Shown: positions 40,929-49,443, numbered from the stretch's first letter. The stretch: DNA of 53,671 nt from Flavobacteriales bacterium UBA720 (GCA_002297505.1 DBLQ01000026.1:1-53671), one strand, 5' to 3'. A program made the numbers and translations. Notes: generated from the sequence alone by a model not told the origin.

Positions 40929-42464
40929 TTAATTCACCTTCTTCAAATCCAAATCCTCAAAATCAAAACTAAAATCCGTCACATCCGATATCGGCTTCAT
41001 CGTCGCAGAAATGGCTTTTCCGTTTTCATCAAAATTCAAGGTAAAAAATACGTCGGCATCATAACTTCTGTCGTCCCATTTCACCACAAAAGAATTCGCG
41101 GAATATGGGATCAATTCGCCCTTGAGCCTTGGAGAAGATTTGCAGGCAATGCGGTAAGTTTTCCCCACCTTTGTCACTTCCACAATTCCGAACCAGGCAT
41201 CCTTGTACCAGCCGATGAATTGCTCATCCTTCAGGTCCAGTTTATATCTCGCTGCTTTATCATATACTTCTTTCTTTTGTTTGGCGAAGGTTTCTTCATT
41301 CTTTTTATTTCTGTCGCCATAAAGCTTCAGCCAGTCACGGTTTTCAATGTTCAGGTAAGCATCTTTCACGGTATTGGTAATCGTCGAGAAAGCTGCGCCG
41401 GATTGTTGGTTCGTCAGAACCACGATGCCCAGTTTCATATCCGGAATCAATGTAAAATGCGTCACTGTTCCAATCAAACCACCCGAATGCTGAACCTGCA
41501 AATGGCCTTTTACATCGCTCAAAAACCAGCCTAAACCGTAACCATAAAAATGCGTGTCGTACGGCGAAGTCAGCCCAACTTTGTCCGGAATCTGAAGGCT
41601 CCACAGCTCGTGGGCATTTTTCTCAGAAACCAGACGTTTGCCGTCTTTGGTCACAAATCCGTTCAGAAGGAAGTTCGCCCAGGTTGTCATATCCTGGATG
41701 TTACTCATAATGCCGCCTGCGGCGTTCGCAGTTTCATTCCAATCGTGCGGAACAGCTATTGCCTTGCCATCCACCGGAGCGTGTGCATCGATGATATTTT
41801 GTGAATTTTTTGCTCTATTATAAGACCCAAAACTCGCCGTCATCCCGACAGGTTTCATAATTCTTTGCTCTATAAAATCGGCCCATTGCAAACCGGAAAC
41901 TCTATGAATCACCTCGCCAGCCACGATAAACATGATGTTGTTATAATCCAAAGTCGTACGGAACGGATTTTCTGGTTTAAGGTATCTCACATTGTGAACA
42001 ATATCATTCACCGTCAAGTTTCCGCCTTCCGGGAAAAACATCAGATCGCCTTGACCCAATCCCAATCCTGCTCTGTGCGTAATTAAATCTTTAATCGTCA
42101 CATTCTGAGAAACATAGGCATCTGCCATTTGGAATTCCGGAATATATTTAGTCACTTTATCGTCCCAGTTGATCTTGCCCTCATCTGCCAGCATCGCGAG
42201 TGCAGTACAGGTAAAACCTTTGCTGTTAGAAGCGATTCCCACCAGGGTATTGGCATCCATCGGCTGGTTATTTTTAAGTGAACGGACACCGAAACCCTTC
42301 GCATACACTACCTTTCCATCTTTGACAATGCCTACCGACATCCCGGGAACATCAAAGGTTTTAAGCGAATTCTGAATCAGTTCGTCGAGTTTTTTTTCCT
42401 CGATCTGAGCATTGATAAAGATTAAAGAAAAAAGGACTAGGAAAAAAGAAATTGGTTTATACAT
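40929..42464 (-). CDS. Serine hydrolase, beta-lactamase / class C PBP fold
   Basis: With the ATG at 42462-42464 this is a 511-residue exported protein (MYKPISFFLVLFSLIFINAQ). A 36-residue longer start is possible but would bury the signal peptide. The catalytic SxxK is in GIASNSKGFT, the Tyr motif in DYNNIMFIV and the third motif in VQHSGGLIG. A C-terminal lipocalin-like DUF3471-type domain covers the last ~110 residues (GWYKDAWFGIVEVTKVGKTYRI). Such proteins hydrolyse D-amino acid peptides or esters, and few are true beta-lactamases. The gap 40832-40928 shows no gene. Confidence 0.9.
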   Translation of the reverse strand: MYKPISFFLVLFSLIFINAQIEEKKLDELIQNSLKTFDVPGMSVGIVKDGKVVYAKGFGVRSLKNNQPMDANTLVGIASNSKGFTCTALAMLADEGKINWDDKVTKYIPEFQMADAYVSQNVTIKDLITHRAGLGLGQGDLMFFPEGGNLTVNDIVHNVRYLKPENPFRTTLDYNNIMFIVAGEVIHRVSGLQWADFIEQRIMKPVGMTASFGSYNRAKNSQNIIDAHAPVDGKAIAVPHDWNETANAAGGIMSNIQDMTTWANFLLNGFVTKDGKRLVSEKNAHELWSLQIPDKVGLTSPYDTHFYGYGLGWFLSDVKGHLQVQHSGGLIGTVTHFTLIPDMKLGIVVLTNQQSGAAFSTITNTVKDAYLNIENRDWLKLYGDRNKKNEETFAKQKKEVYDKAARYKLDLKDEQFIGWYKDAWFGIVEVTKVGKTYRIACKSSPRLKGELIPYSANSFVVKWDDRSYDADVFFTLNFDENGKAISATMKPISDVTDFSFDFEDLDLKKVN

Positions 42465-42575
42465 TTTGAAAAAGCTTTGCACGAAGATAAGCAATTGTAA
42501 TTTCTCATCGTTAATCCTGCTCATAGTGTGTCCAACAATATTTAAAATCCCACCAGCATTGTCAGTTTCCAAAAC

Positions 42576-42883
42576 TTTGACTGTCTACTTCACTCCTTTG
42601 ATTATCTACTTCACATCTTTGGCAGTCTACTTCACTCCTTTGATTGTCTACTTCACTCATTTGATTGTCTACTTCACTCCTTTGATTGTCTACTTCAGTC
42701 CTTTGACTGTCTACTTCAGTCCTTTGATTGTCTACTTCACATCTTTGACAGTCTACTTCACTCCTTTGACTGTCTACTTCACTCCTTTGATTGTCTACTT
42801 CACTCATTTGATTGTCTACTTCACTCATTTGACAATCTACTTCACTCATTTGACAATGTAATTCACTCCTTTGACAGTTTACC
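42576..42883. repeat. 21-bp tandem repeat array, 14 full copies
   Basis: Fourteen 21-base units of the form TTTGATTGTCTACTTCACTC plus C/A run from 42576 to 42869, with a partial fifteenth to ~42883. Variation is confined to a few positions: GATTG/GACTG/GACAG/GACAA and CACTCC/CACTCA/CAGTCC/CACATC. Units 1-4 and 7-11 share the same order of variants, which points to block duplication. Both strands stay open because 21 is divisible by three, and the minus frame reads as heptads (SEVDNQR). I do not accept it as a gene. Confidence 0.93.
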
Positions 42884-42989
42884 TAAAACCTCCAACTAAC
42901 TACCTCTAACCTACCTCTCACTTCTTACCGAAAACCTCTCACTACAATGAAAATTAAATTATCTTTACATTCAAATACAAAAACAAACG

Positions 42990-43541
42990 ATGTCATACTG
43001 CCAGGCTATTGAAACAATGCAACCCGAAGAACGGAAAACATTGCACAAAAATTACCACGACAACCACTACGGTTTCCCCATTCATAACGATGACGAATTG
43101 TTTGGAAGGTTGATAATGGAAATCAACCAGGCGGGTCTCAGCTGGGAAACCATCCTCAAAAAAGAAGCGTCTTTCCGGAAAGCTTACAGTAATTTCAGTA
43201 TCGAAAAAATTGCAGCTTACACCGAAAAGGATCGGGAAAGACTGCTGGCAGACCCGGGAATCATCAGAAATAAACTCAAAGTCAACGCTGCCATTGAGAA
43301 CGCAAAAACCATATTGGAACTGAAAAAAGAGTTCGGTTCATTCGAAAAATGGCTGGAGCATCATCATCCAAAAACCAAGGAAGAATGGGTGAAGCTCTTC
43401 AAAAAAACCTTCCGTTTCACGGGCGGAGAAATCGTCGGCGAGTTTTTGATGAGCATCGGATACCTCAAAGGTGCCCATTCTGACAATTGTAAAATCAATG
43501 AAAAAATTGCACTTACGCATCCAAAGTGGATGCAGGATTAA
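42990..43541 (+). CDS. tag: DNA-3-methyladenine glycosylase I
   Basis: Tag removes 3-methyladenine from alkylated DNA in base excision repair. The 183-residue protein has the zinc ligands expected for the family: Cys4, His23 in NYHDNHYG, and His and Cys in the C-terminal GAHSDNC. The substrate pocket segments LIMEINQAGLSWETILKKEASFRKAYSNF and FRFTGGEIVGEFLMSIGYL are intact. A TATCTTTA -7-like element lies at ~42973-42980 region upstream of the ATG at 42990, just after the tandem array. Confidence 0.95.
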   Translation: MSYCQAIETMQPEERKTLHKNYHDNHYGFPIHNDDELFGRLIMEINQAGLSWETILKKEASFRKAYSNFSIEKIAAYTEKDRERLLADPGIIRNKLKVNAAIENAKTILELKKEFGSFEKWLEHHHPKTKEEWVKLFKKTFRFTGGEIVGEFLMSIGYLKGAHSDNCKINEKIALTHPKWMQD

Positions 43542-43575
43542 ATCACAAAATTTCTAAGAAGTTTTTTTCACACAG

Positions 43576-43632
43576 TTTGTCATTCCGGAGGAGTCTAAGC
43601 AACCATCTAGAAACTCGTACGGAATGACAAAA
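43576..43632. repeat. GTCATTCCG hairpin element
   Basis: TTTGTCATTCCG (from 43576) and CGGAATGACAAA (ending ~43631) are exact inverted repeats around a ~33-base loop. The loop has a second weak pairing (GGAGTCTA with TAGAAACTC). It may act as a terminator or read-through barrier after tag, but has no T-run of the usual kind. Its arms resemble the dapD terminator at 2401-2449. Confidence 0.6.
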
Positions 43633-43664
43633 TTACGTCTTCTACTTTCGAAACTTTTGTGACT

Positions 43665-43696
43665 TTTGTGGTTAATAAAAATTAGCCCTAAATTTG
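43665..43696 (+). promoter_or_regulatory. Promoter for the UMP synthase gene
   Basis: TTTG (43665-43668), 20 bases, TAAATTTG (43689-43696) is an exact Bacteroidota promoter, 20 bp before the ATG. Confidence 0.8.
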
Positions 43697-43716
43697 TAAG
43701 TATCTAATAAAAATCA

Positions 43717-45075
43717 ATGGAAAGTAAAAAAGAATTCTTCCTGGAGTGTTACAAACTCGGGATTATCAAGTTTGGGCGTTTCACACTGAAAAGCGGGATA
43801 GAAAGTCCCTTTTATGTAGACCTTCGGCCACTCGCTTCTGACCCTAAAATCCTGAAAAAACTCGCCAATTACCTGTTGGAAATGCTGCCGCTGGACAATT
43901 TCGACATCATCTGTGGCGTTCCTTACGCCGCGCTTCCGATGGCTACGGCGATGTCTCTGGAAAGTTATCTTCCGTTGATCATCAAAAGAAAAGAAGCCAA
44001 AGCTTACGGCACCAAAAAACTCATTGAAGGCATCTACGAGAAAGGTCAAAACTGTCTTTTGGTAGAGGATGTTATCACTTCCGGCAAATCCTTGGTAGAA
44101 ACGATTGATGAAGTGGAAAATGAAGGCATCAAGGTTTCAGACATCGTTGTCGTTCTGGATAGGCAGCAAGGTGGAAAGGAGAAACTGGAAGCCAAAGGTT
44201 ACAAAGTTCATTCGCTGTTCAAAATTTCGGAAGTGGTAGAAATTCTGCGCGAAGTCAATTATATTGATGATGCCGAGGTCGCCAGAATCCAGGATTTTGT
44301 GAATGGAAATCAAGTCGTTTTTGAAGAAAAAAAACGTCTGTCCTACGAACAGAAACTTGAAGCGGCAGAAAATTCATTTGCTAAGAAAATCCTGGAAATT
44401 GCGATTGAGAAAAAATCCAACCTGATTGCATCGGCAGATTTCATCACCACCAAAGAATTGCTGGCTTTCGCTGATTTTGTGGGTCCGCACATTGTGGCTC
44501 TTAAAACACACATCGATATTCTGAACGATTTTGATGCTGATGAAACCATTCTACCTTTGAAAGATTTGGCAACAAAACATAATTTCCTGTTGATGGAAGA
44601 CCGGAAATTTGCCGACATCGGGAATACGCAGGAATTGCAGTTCTCGTACGGCACATATAAGATTTCCAACTGGGCAGATTTGGTAACGTCTCACGTCATC
44701 GGCGGTAGTAAAAGCCTGGATTGCTTTATGAATGTCGGTGTAGTCGCCATTCTCGGCATGTCTTCTGAAGGCACATTGACAGATGCGCATTACCGTGAAG
44801 AGGCTCTGAAAATTATAGAAACCCATCCCAGCATTATCGGTTGCGTAGCCCAGAATGCTGTGTCTGACCAGCTTTTATTGTTCACTCCTGGTGTCAATCT
44901 GGCAACCGAAGGCGATGATAAAGGCCAGCAATACAACACTCCCGAACACGTCATACACCATTACGGCACCGACTTCATCATCGTAGGCCGCGGCATCTAC
45001 AAAGCCGATGATCCGGAATTGGAAGCATTGCGCTATAAAACAGAAGGCTGGAAGGCATATCAAAGTATGCTGTAA
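43717..45075 (+). CDS. Bifunctional UMP synthase (OPRTase-OMP decarboxylase fusion)
   Basis: This 452-residue protein carries out the last two steps of UMP synthesis. Residues 1-~205 are orotate phosphoribosyltransferase (KFGRFTLKSGIESPFYVDLR, and PRPP site LLVEDVITSGKS at 114-125). Residues ~215-452 are orotidine-5'-phosphate decarboxylase, with the catalytic D-x-K-x-x-D in MEDRKFADIGNT (Asp295, Lys297, Asp300). The domain order and the RKFADIGNT form match the eukaryotic UMPS layout rather than the separate bacterial pyrE and pyrF. It forms a single-gene unit. Confidence 0.93.
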   Translation: MESKKEFFLECYKLGIIKFGRFTLKSGIESPFYVDLRPLASDPKILKKLANYLLEMLPLDNFDIICGVPYAALPMATAMSLESYLPLIIKRKEAKAYGTKKLIEGIYEKGQNCLLVEDVITSGKSLVETIDEVENEGIKVSDIVVVLDRQQGGKEKLEAKGYKVHSLFKISEVVEILREVNYIDDAEVARIQDFVNGNQVVFEEKKRLSYEQKLEAAENSFAKKILEIAIEKKSNLIASADFITTKELLAFADFVGPHIVALKTHIDILNDFDADETILPLKDLATKHNFLLMEDRKFADIGNTQELQFSYGTYKISNWADLVTSHVIGGSKSLDCFMNVGVVAILGMSSEGTLTDAHYREEALKIIETHPSIIGCVAQNAVSDQLLLFTPGVNLATEGDDKGQQYNTPEHVIHHYGTDFIIVGRGIYKADDPELEALRYKTEGWKAYQSML

Positions 45076-45100
45076 ATTGTAATTAGTATAAAATATTTTT

Positions 45101-45139
45101 GGAAACCCTTTCTGAGTTTTGAACTCAGAAAGGGTTTCT
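45101..45139 (+). terminator. Strong hairpin after the UMP synthase gene
   Basis: A perfect 17-bp stem (45102-45118 with 45122-45138; GAAACCCTTTCTGAGTT and its complement) has a 3-base loop, 26 bp past the stop codon. The following T-run is short. It may end transcription or stabilise the mRNA. Confidence 0.7.
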
Positions 45140-45146
45140 ATCTTCC

Positions 45147-45593
45147 TGTCAGTCTGAGGCTCTCGAAGACTAATAAAAAAATCAAAAATCGACAGATTTT
45201 TTCCTTATCCAATTAACGATTCGGGAACTTTCTTTTCGCCAGATTCGGCAACTTTTCCCACTCACCATTAATTATCGCTTCTTTTTTCGCTCTGCTCCAC
45301 CCTTTGAGTTGTTTTTCAAATGCAATCGCTTGATTGATATCGTTAAACTCTGTGTAAAAAACAATTTCAACCGGACGTTTGTTGTACGTGTAAGAATTCG
45401 GGTTTTGACCATTCTGGTAGTAGAGAAAACGGGTATCGAGATCGTCGGTTACTCCAGTGTAGTATGTATTGTCGGTACAAAGCAAAATGTAAACGTAGTA
45501 TTTTTTCATTATCTTGTTTTTGTTAAAGTTAATAAAAAAGGAAAAAGCAGAGCTTTTGAGTTTATATTGGTCTTCGAGAGCCTTAGACTGACA
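45147..45593. mobile_element. GIY-YIG gene cassette with structured inverted repeats
   Basis: A 24-base end (TGTCAGTCT then G/A then AGGCTCTCGAAGAC) at 45147-45170 recurs inverted at 45570-45593 with one mismatch. Similarity continues inward for ~35 bases: AATA, TCAAAA, a small hairpin and TTTTTCC. The hairpin is AAAAATC-GACA-GATTTTT on the left and AAAAGC-TCT-GCTTTT on the right, so pairing is kept while the bases change. The left repeat stops ~3 bp before the GIY-YIG stop codon. No target duplication was found. Mobility is inferred. Confidence 0.6.
45213..45509 (-). CDS. GIY-YIG nuclease-domain protein
   Basis: This 98-residue protein is a single GIY-YIG domain of the UPF0213/YhbQ-like type. 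The motif reads YYVYILLCTDNTYYTGVTDDLDTR, with both tyrosines, the YTG triplet and the arginine. The metal-binding glutamate lies in AFEKQLKGWSRAKKEAI, so the catalytic set is complete. Such small stand-alone domains are predicted DNA nucleases of uncertain role. The gene fills the space between two inverted repeats (45147-45593) and lies antisense to both neighbours. An adjoining hairpin with a T-run in the left repeat could end its transcript. Confidence 0.93.
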   Translation of the reverse strand: MKKYYVYILLCTDNTYYTGVTDDLDTRFLYYQNGQNPNSYTYNKRPVEIVFYTEFNDINQAIAFEKQLKGWSRAKKEAIINGEWEKLPNLAKRKFPNR

Positions 45594-45724
45594 TTGACAC
45601 TGCTCTCACTGAAACTCAAGTTGTAATCGCGTATGGAAACCTTTAATCAGAAATAAACTTTAACAACCATCGATCATCAATCATCAGAAAAAAAGTAGTA
45701 GTTTTAAATATTGATTAATTTTTG

Positions 45725-48541
45725 ATGAAGCGATTTTCTCTGTCTCTGGCTTTTTTCCTATTTTATCTCTGCGCAAACGCCCAGCAGGACAGCATTACCT
45801 TGAATGTCAAACTGAATGATGACCAAAAATCCCTTGCCGTGGAGCAGACTTTGATCTACCACAATACTCATCAGCAACCGATTACTCAAATCAAACTTCT
45901 CAATTGGGTTTCTGCTTATCAGAAGCGGAAAACGCCACTTTTAAAAAGAAAAATCGAAGACCGCAAGAAGGATTTGTATTTTGCCAAGGACAACCAACTC
46001 GGGAAGCTGGAAAGTCTGCAGTATTCTTACAACAATATTTCTGCGGAGATTCTTAATAAAAACCAGGAAAATATTCTGATTCCACTTTCCGAACCTTTGG
46101 AGCCTGGCAAAAGCATTCAGCTCAATCTCAAATACCAGATTCAGCTTCCGGACGCCCGTTTCACCGGTTATGGTGTGGATGTAAATCATATTTTATTGAA
46201 ATACTTTTTTCTGGTACCGGAAACTTATGAAAATGCAGATCGAATCAATACGCCATACAGGGACACGGAGGAGACGGCTAATGCCAACTCTTACTGGAAG
46301 GTTAATTTTACGATTCCGGAGCACTGGAAAATCTACTCTAATTTGGTTGAGAATAACACAAAAAGCTTTGAAGGAATTTCGGTCAACGATCCGGAATTTC
46401 AGATTTCAAAAGAGCTGTACCCGGAATTTAATGTTAATGTCGATGGGCAGGCTATCCTGGTCCAGTTGGGCTATCAGGTGACGGAATATCAACGTCAGAT
46501 TTTGGGCAGCGTGCTGGAGAATCAGCTGAAATTCATCAAATCCAGAACAGGGAAACTGCCGGACAAGCTATTTATCAGCCAAAAATTCTTTAACAAAGAA
46601 GAGTTTATCGGCATTGATGACATCAAATTCTGGAAGTTCAGATACCAGCTCTTCAGCGATTATGAAAAAACGGACCTGGATTACTTCAGCGTGATTTCTA
46701 AAAAAGTAATCGACGAGAGTCTGGTTACAGACAAAACCGAAGATCATTGGCTGAAAAACGGATTAAAATCCTACCTGGAGATTCAGTATCTCAAAACCAA
46801 CTATGCTAACCACCGACTTCTGGGTGCGCTTCCGGATAATGCGAAGCTGTTTGGCATCAAGCCGCTTAAACTTTTTCACGCTTCCAAGTTGAAGCTGACG
46901 GAACGCTATGGACTGGCCTATCATTACATTTATACGCAAAATCTGGATCAGAAGATCAAGACGCCATACTATCAGCTCAGTAATTTCAATACGACAGCCA
47001 TCAGCCAGTTCGAGACAGGAAGTTTGCTGAACTATCTTTCCGAATATCTGGGTCAGCAGCCATTTGACAATTTTATAAGAGCGTACATCACGAGCCACTA
47101 CCAGGAAAAAACCAGCGGACAGGATTTTCTTAAAAATCTGGAAACTTACAGCAATGGCAAGTCTCTTTTTCTCGGCAAAATGATGGATGAAAAACACCGC
47201 GTCAACTTCAATCTTAAAAATATAAAAGATCAGCGAAACCATTATACCGTAAAAATTAAGAATAAGAATGCCGAAAACATCCCTCTAAAAGTGGAAACCG
47301 AGACAAGACAACTTGCAAAGGCTACATACTGGAAAGACGGCAGTACCGCACCAAAAGATACTTTTTCTCTCCCTGACCAGAGCACGGAAAAGATTGTCCT
47401 GAATGATGACTACATCTTCCCGGAAACCAATTACAGGGACAACTACATCTACACCAAAGGGCTTTTTTCCAATGCTAAAAAAATCCGTTTCAAGCTCGTA
47501 AAAGATATTCAGAATGCCGAGTACAATGAGATTTTTCTCACGCCGCGGCTCACCTTCAACGCCTATGACAAGGTATTATTGGGACTTAATTTCAAGAATC
47601 AGGGTATTTTTGATCAGAAGTTCGACTATTCTGTCACGCCTTATTACAGTACGGGAACAGGAAAGATTACAGGATCTGGTGCAGTGGGTTACTCCATTCT
47701 GCCGCCCAACAGCTTTTTCAGGAGCTGGAATTTTGGCTTGTCTGGTTCCTATTTCCATTATGACAATGATCTGGCTTATAAGAGATTTGGCGCCTCCACA
47801 TCTTTCAATTTCCAGAAAAATCCGCGTAGTGCCATCGGCCGAAGCCTCTATTTTTCTTACAATTATTATGAACGTGAACTGACACCGGAAATGATCCTGA
47901 ACAATCAATATTCCAAATACAATCTCTGGAATGTGGGTTATTCTTACTCAGACAATCAGCTGATTCACGAAAAATACATCGGCACCAATTTCCAGTGGAT
48001 GGAAGATTTTCAGAAAATTTCCGCAGAAGCATTTTACCGTTGGGAATATGCCAAGGATAAAAAAATCAGTTTCCGCTGGTTTGCCGGCTATTTTGTGAAG
48101 AATGACACAAAAAATGCGCTTTTTAACTATGGGATTTCACGGGTTTCCAATTACTCGTTTTCCTATGGTTTGCTGGGTCAGAGTGCCACTTCTGGGATTC
48201 TCTCGCAGCAGTTTATATTGGCAGAGGGTGGTTTTAAATCATACTTCAATACCAGTGTCAATCAGTTCATCAGCAGTGTAAATGTAGATTCACACATCTG
48301 GAAATGGTTTAATATCTATGCCGATGCCGGCGTTTACAAAAATAAAAACCGTGCGACGCAGTTCATCTGGGATTCCGGCATCAAGGTGAAGGTCATTCCT
48401 GATTTTCTGGAGGTTTATTTTCCCGTAGCATCAACATTAGGCTTTGAACCAGGCTTTAAGGATTATGGCTACAGGATCCGCTACACGCTGGTGCTGAACC
48501 TGGGCGCAATGATCAATAATCTGAGACGCGGAATATTCTAA
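45725..48541 (+). CDS. M1-peptidase-like protein fused to an outer-membrane beta barrel, HExxH missing
   Basis: With the ATG at 45725 (a TTG precedes it) this is a 938-residue exported protein (MKRFSLSLAFFLFYLCANA). Residues ~20-560 resemble the M1/gluzincin peptidase layout: an N-terminal beta domain, then a segment ending HWLKNGLKSYLE (341-351), like the WLNEGFASYLE of M1 enzymes. Where HExxH should stand the sequence reads SKKVIDESLVTD, so zinc ligands are absent and the catalytic Glu is not recognisable. Residues ~600-938 alternate aromatic and polar residues (SYFHYDNDLAYKRFG, YFSYNYYERE), as in a beta barrel. I infer a non-catalytic surface protein. Confidence 0.72.
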   Translation: MKRFSLSLAFFLFYLCANAQQDSITLNVKLNDDQKSLAVEQTLIYHNTHQQPITQIKLLNWVSAYQKRKTPLLKRKIEDRKKDLYFAKDNQLGKLESLQYSYNNISAEILNKNQENILIPLSEPLEPGKSIQLNLKYQIQLPDARFTGYGVDVNHILLKYFFLVPETYENADRINTPYRDTEETANANSYWKVNFTIPEHWKIYSNLVENNTKSFEGISVNDPEFQISKELYPEFNVNVDGQAILVQLGYQVTEYQRQILGSVLENQLKFIKSRTGKLPDKLFISQKFFNKEEFIGIDDIKFWKFRYQLFSDYEKTDLDYFSVISKKVIDESLVTDKTEDHWLKNGLKSYLEIQYLKTNYANHRLLGALPDNAKLFGIKPLKLFHASKLKLTERYGLAYHYIYTQNLDQKIKTPYYQLSNFNTTAISQFETGSLLNYLSEYLGQQPFDNFIRAYITSHYQEKTSGQDFLKNLETYSNGKSLFLGKMMDEKHRVNFNLKNIKDQRNHYTVKIKNKNAENIPLKVETETRQLAKATYWKDGSTAPKDTFSLPDQSTEKIVLNDDYIFPETNYRDNYIYTKGLFSNAKKIRFKLVKDIQNAEYNEIFLTPRLTFNAYDKVLLGLNFKNQGIFDQKFDYSVTPYYSTGTGKITGSGAVGYSILPPNSFFRSWNFGLSGSYFHYDNDLAYKRFGASTSFNFQKNPRSAIGRSLYFSYNYYERELTPEMILNNQYSKYNLWNVGYSYSDNQLIHEKYIGTNFQWMEDFQKISAEAFYRWEYAKDKKISFRWFAGYFVKNDTKNALFNYGISRVSNYSFSYGLLGQSATSGILSQQFILAEGGFKSYFNTSVNQFISSVNVDSHIWKWFNIYADAGVYKNKNRATQFIWDSGIKVKVIPDFLEVYFPVASTLGFEPGFKDYGYRIRYTLVLNLGAMINNLRRGIF

Positions 48542-48548
48542 CAAAAAA

Positions 48549-48572
48549 AAGCTTCCAAAATTATGGAAGCTT
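48549..48572. terminator. Bidirectional terminator
   Basis: AAGCTTCCA-AAATTA-TGGAAGCTT lies between two convergent genes, with an A-run on the left side that reads as T on the minus strand. Confidence 0.85.
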
Positions 48573-48593
48573 CTATTTTAACAAAAACTGGAA

Positions 48594-49364
48594 TTAGTTT
48601 TTAACGATTTTTTGAGAAACTTTCTCACCGTTTACAGTACCAGTTACGATGTACATTCCTTTTGCAAGAGAAGAAACGTTCAAAGTAGAACCTTCAGTAA
48701 CTTTAGCAGATTTAACAATCTGACCTGCAGCATTGATGATTTGGATATCAGCGTTTTTAGCGAAAGAAATAGCTTCACCTACCGTAGTATTTTTCACAAG
48801 AATATTATTTGCTTTAGAGAAATCAGCTACCGCTAAATTATCTGAATAAGTAATATCCATAGAAACAACTCGGATTTGAGCTGTAGTAGCACCAGTTTGT
48901 CCATTTTTTACAGTAATGTTTGAAGCTGGCGTAGCTGCATTAATCAAGTAAGTTGAATTAGTGGCATCAGCAGGATCATAAACAGTTGGAACTACTGTTC
49001 CATCAACTGTAATTACAGCGCTAGACGGTCCGTAGTTATCACTACCAACAAGTCCAGACGTTTTTACTTTTACTGAATTAATTTTGGTACCAGCAACAGC
49101 TAAAATCGCCAGTGAATTACCATTTCCATCAGCTGTGTTAGAATACATTCTTAAAGTTCCACCACCGGCAGTATAAAACTTTGGACTTGTAGAAGATCCA
49201 TTTTGCTGAACATTGTAAGTCAATTTCCCAGCTACAATTGTACCTGTAGTTACTTCCTGTGCGTTAGCAAAACCCTGATTGTTCCAGACAAAACTGAAAG
49301 TTGTTTGAGCTTGAGCAGCATAAGAAACTGCAGCAATACTTAAAATTGTAAAGATTTTTTTCAT
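48594..49364 (-). CDS. Secreted protein with T9SS type A sorting domain
   Basis: This 256-residue protein has a signal peptide (MKKIFTILSIAAVSYAAQAQ) and a beta-rich, Thr/Ser/Gly-rich central domain (FSFVWNNQGFANAQEV, GSSTSPKFYTAGGGTLRMYSN). The C-terminal sorting domain spans ~180-256 (NNILVKNTTVGEAISFAKNADIQIINAAGQIVKSAKV to GMYIVTGTVNGEKVSQKIVKN). It is similar in plan to the neighbour at 49696-50451, which suggests an old duplication. Function unknown; expected on the cell surface or outside. Confidence 0.87.
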   Translation of the reverse strand: MKKIFTILSIAAVSYAAQAQTTFSFVWNNQGFANAQEVTTGTIVAGKLTYNVQQNGSSTSPKFYTAGGGTLRMYSNTADGNGNSLAILAVAGTKINSVKVKTSGLVGSDNYGPSSAVITVDGTVVPTVYDPADATNSTYLINAATPASNITVKNGQTGATTAQIRVVSMDITYSDNLAVADFSKANNILVKNTTVGEAISFAKNADIQIINAAGQIVKSAKVTEGSTLNVSSLAKGMYIVTGTVNGEKVSQKIVKN

Positions 49365-49413
49365 AATATTAAAGTTTAAAAAATTGTATTTATTAATTTA
49401 ATGTAAAGGGTTG

Positions 49414-49443
49414 CTAAGTTAATAAAAAAATAGATTTGACAAA
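49414..49443 (-). promoter_or_regulatory. Promoter for the 48594-49364 gene
   Basis: On the minus strand TTTG (49440-49443), 18 bases, TAACTTAG (49414-49421) fits with one mismatch. The leader is ~45 bases. Confidence 0.6.

Noticed and set aside
42562..42849. Minus-strand frame of heptads (SEVDNQR) across the tandem array
   Set aside because: The frame exists only because the 21-bp period is divisible by three. Unit differences change amino acids freely, there is no separate start context, and the plus strand is equally open.
42412..42861. Plus-strand frame through the same array
   Set aside because: It begins inside the hydrolase gene on the opposite strand and owes its length to the repeats. 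The hydrophobic composition simply mirrors the repeat.
42576..42883. CRISPR array
   Set aside because: Units are contiguous with no unique spacers and no cas genes nearby. It is a minisatellite.
45722..45724. TTG start one codon before the ATG of the M1-like gene
   Set aside because: ATG immediately follows and gives an ordinary signal peptide. No evidence favours the TTG.
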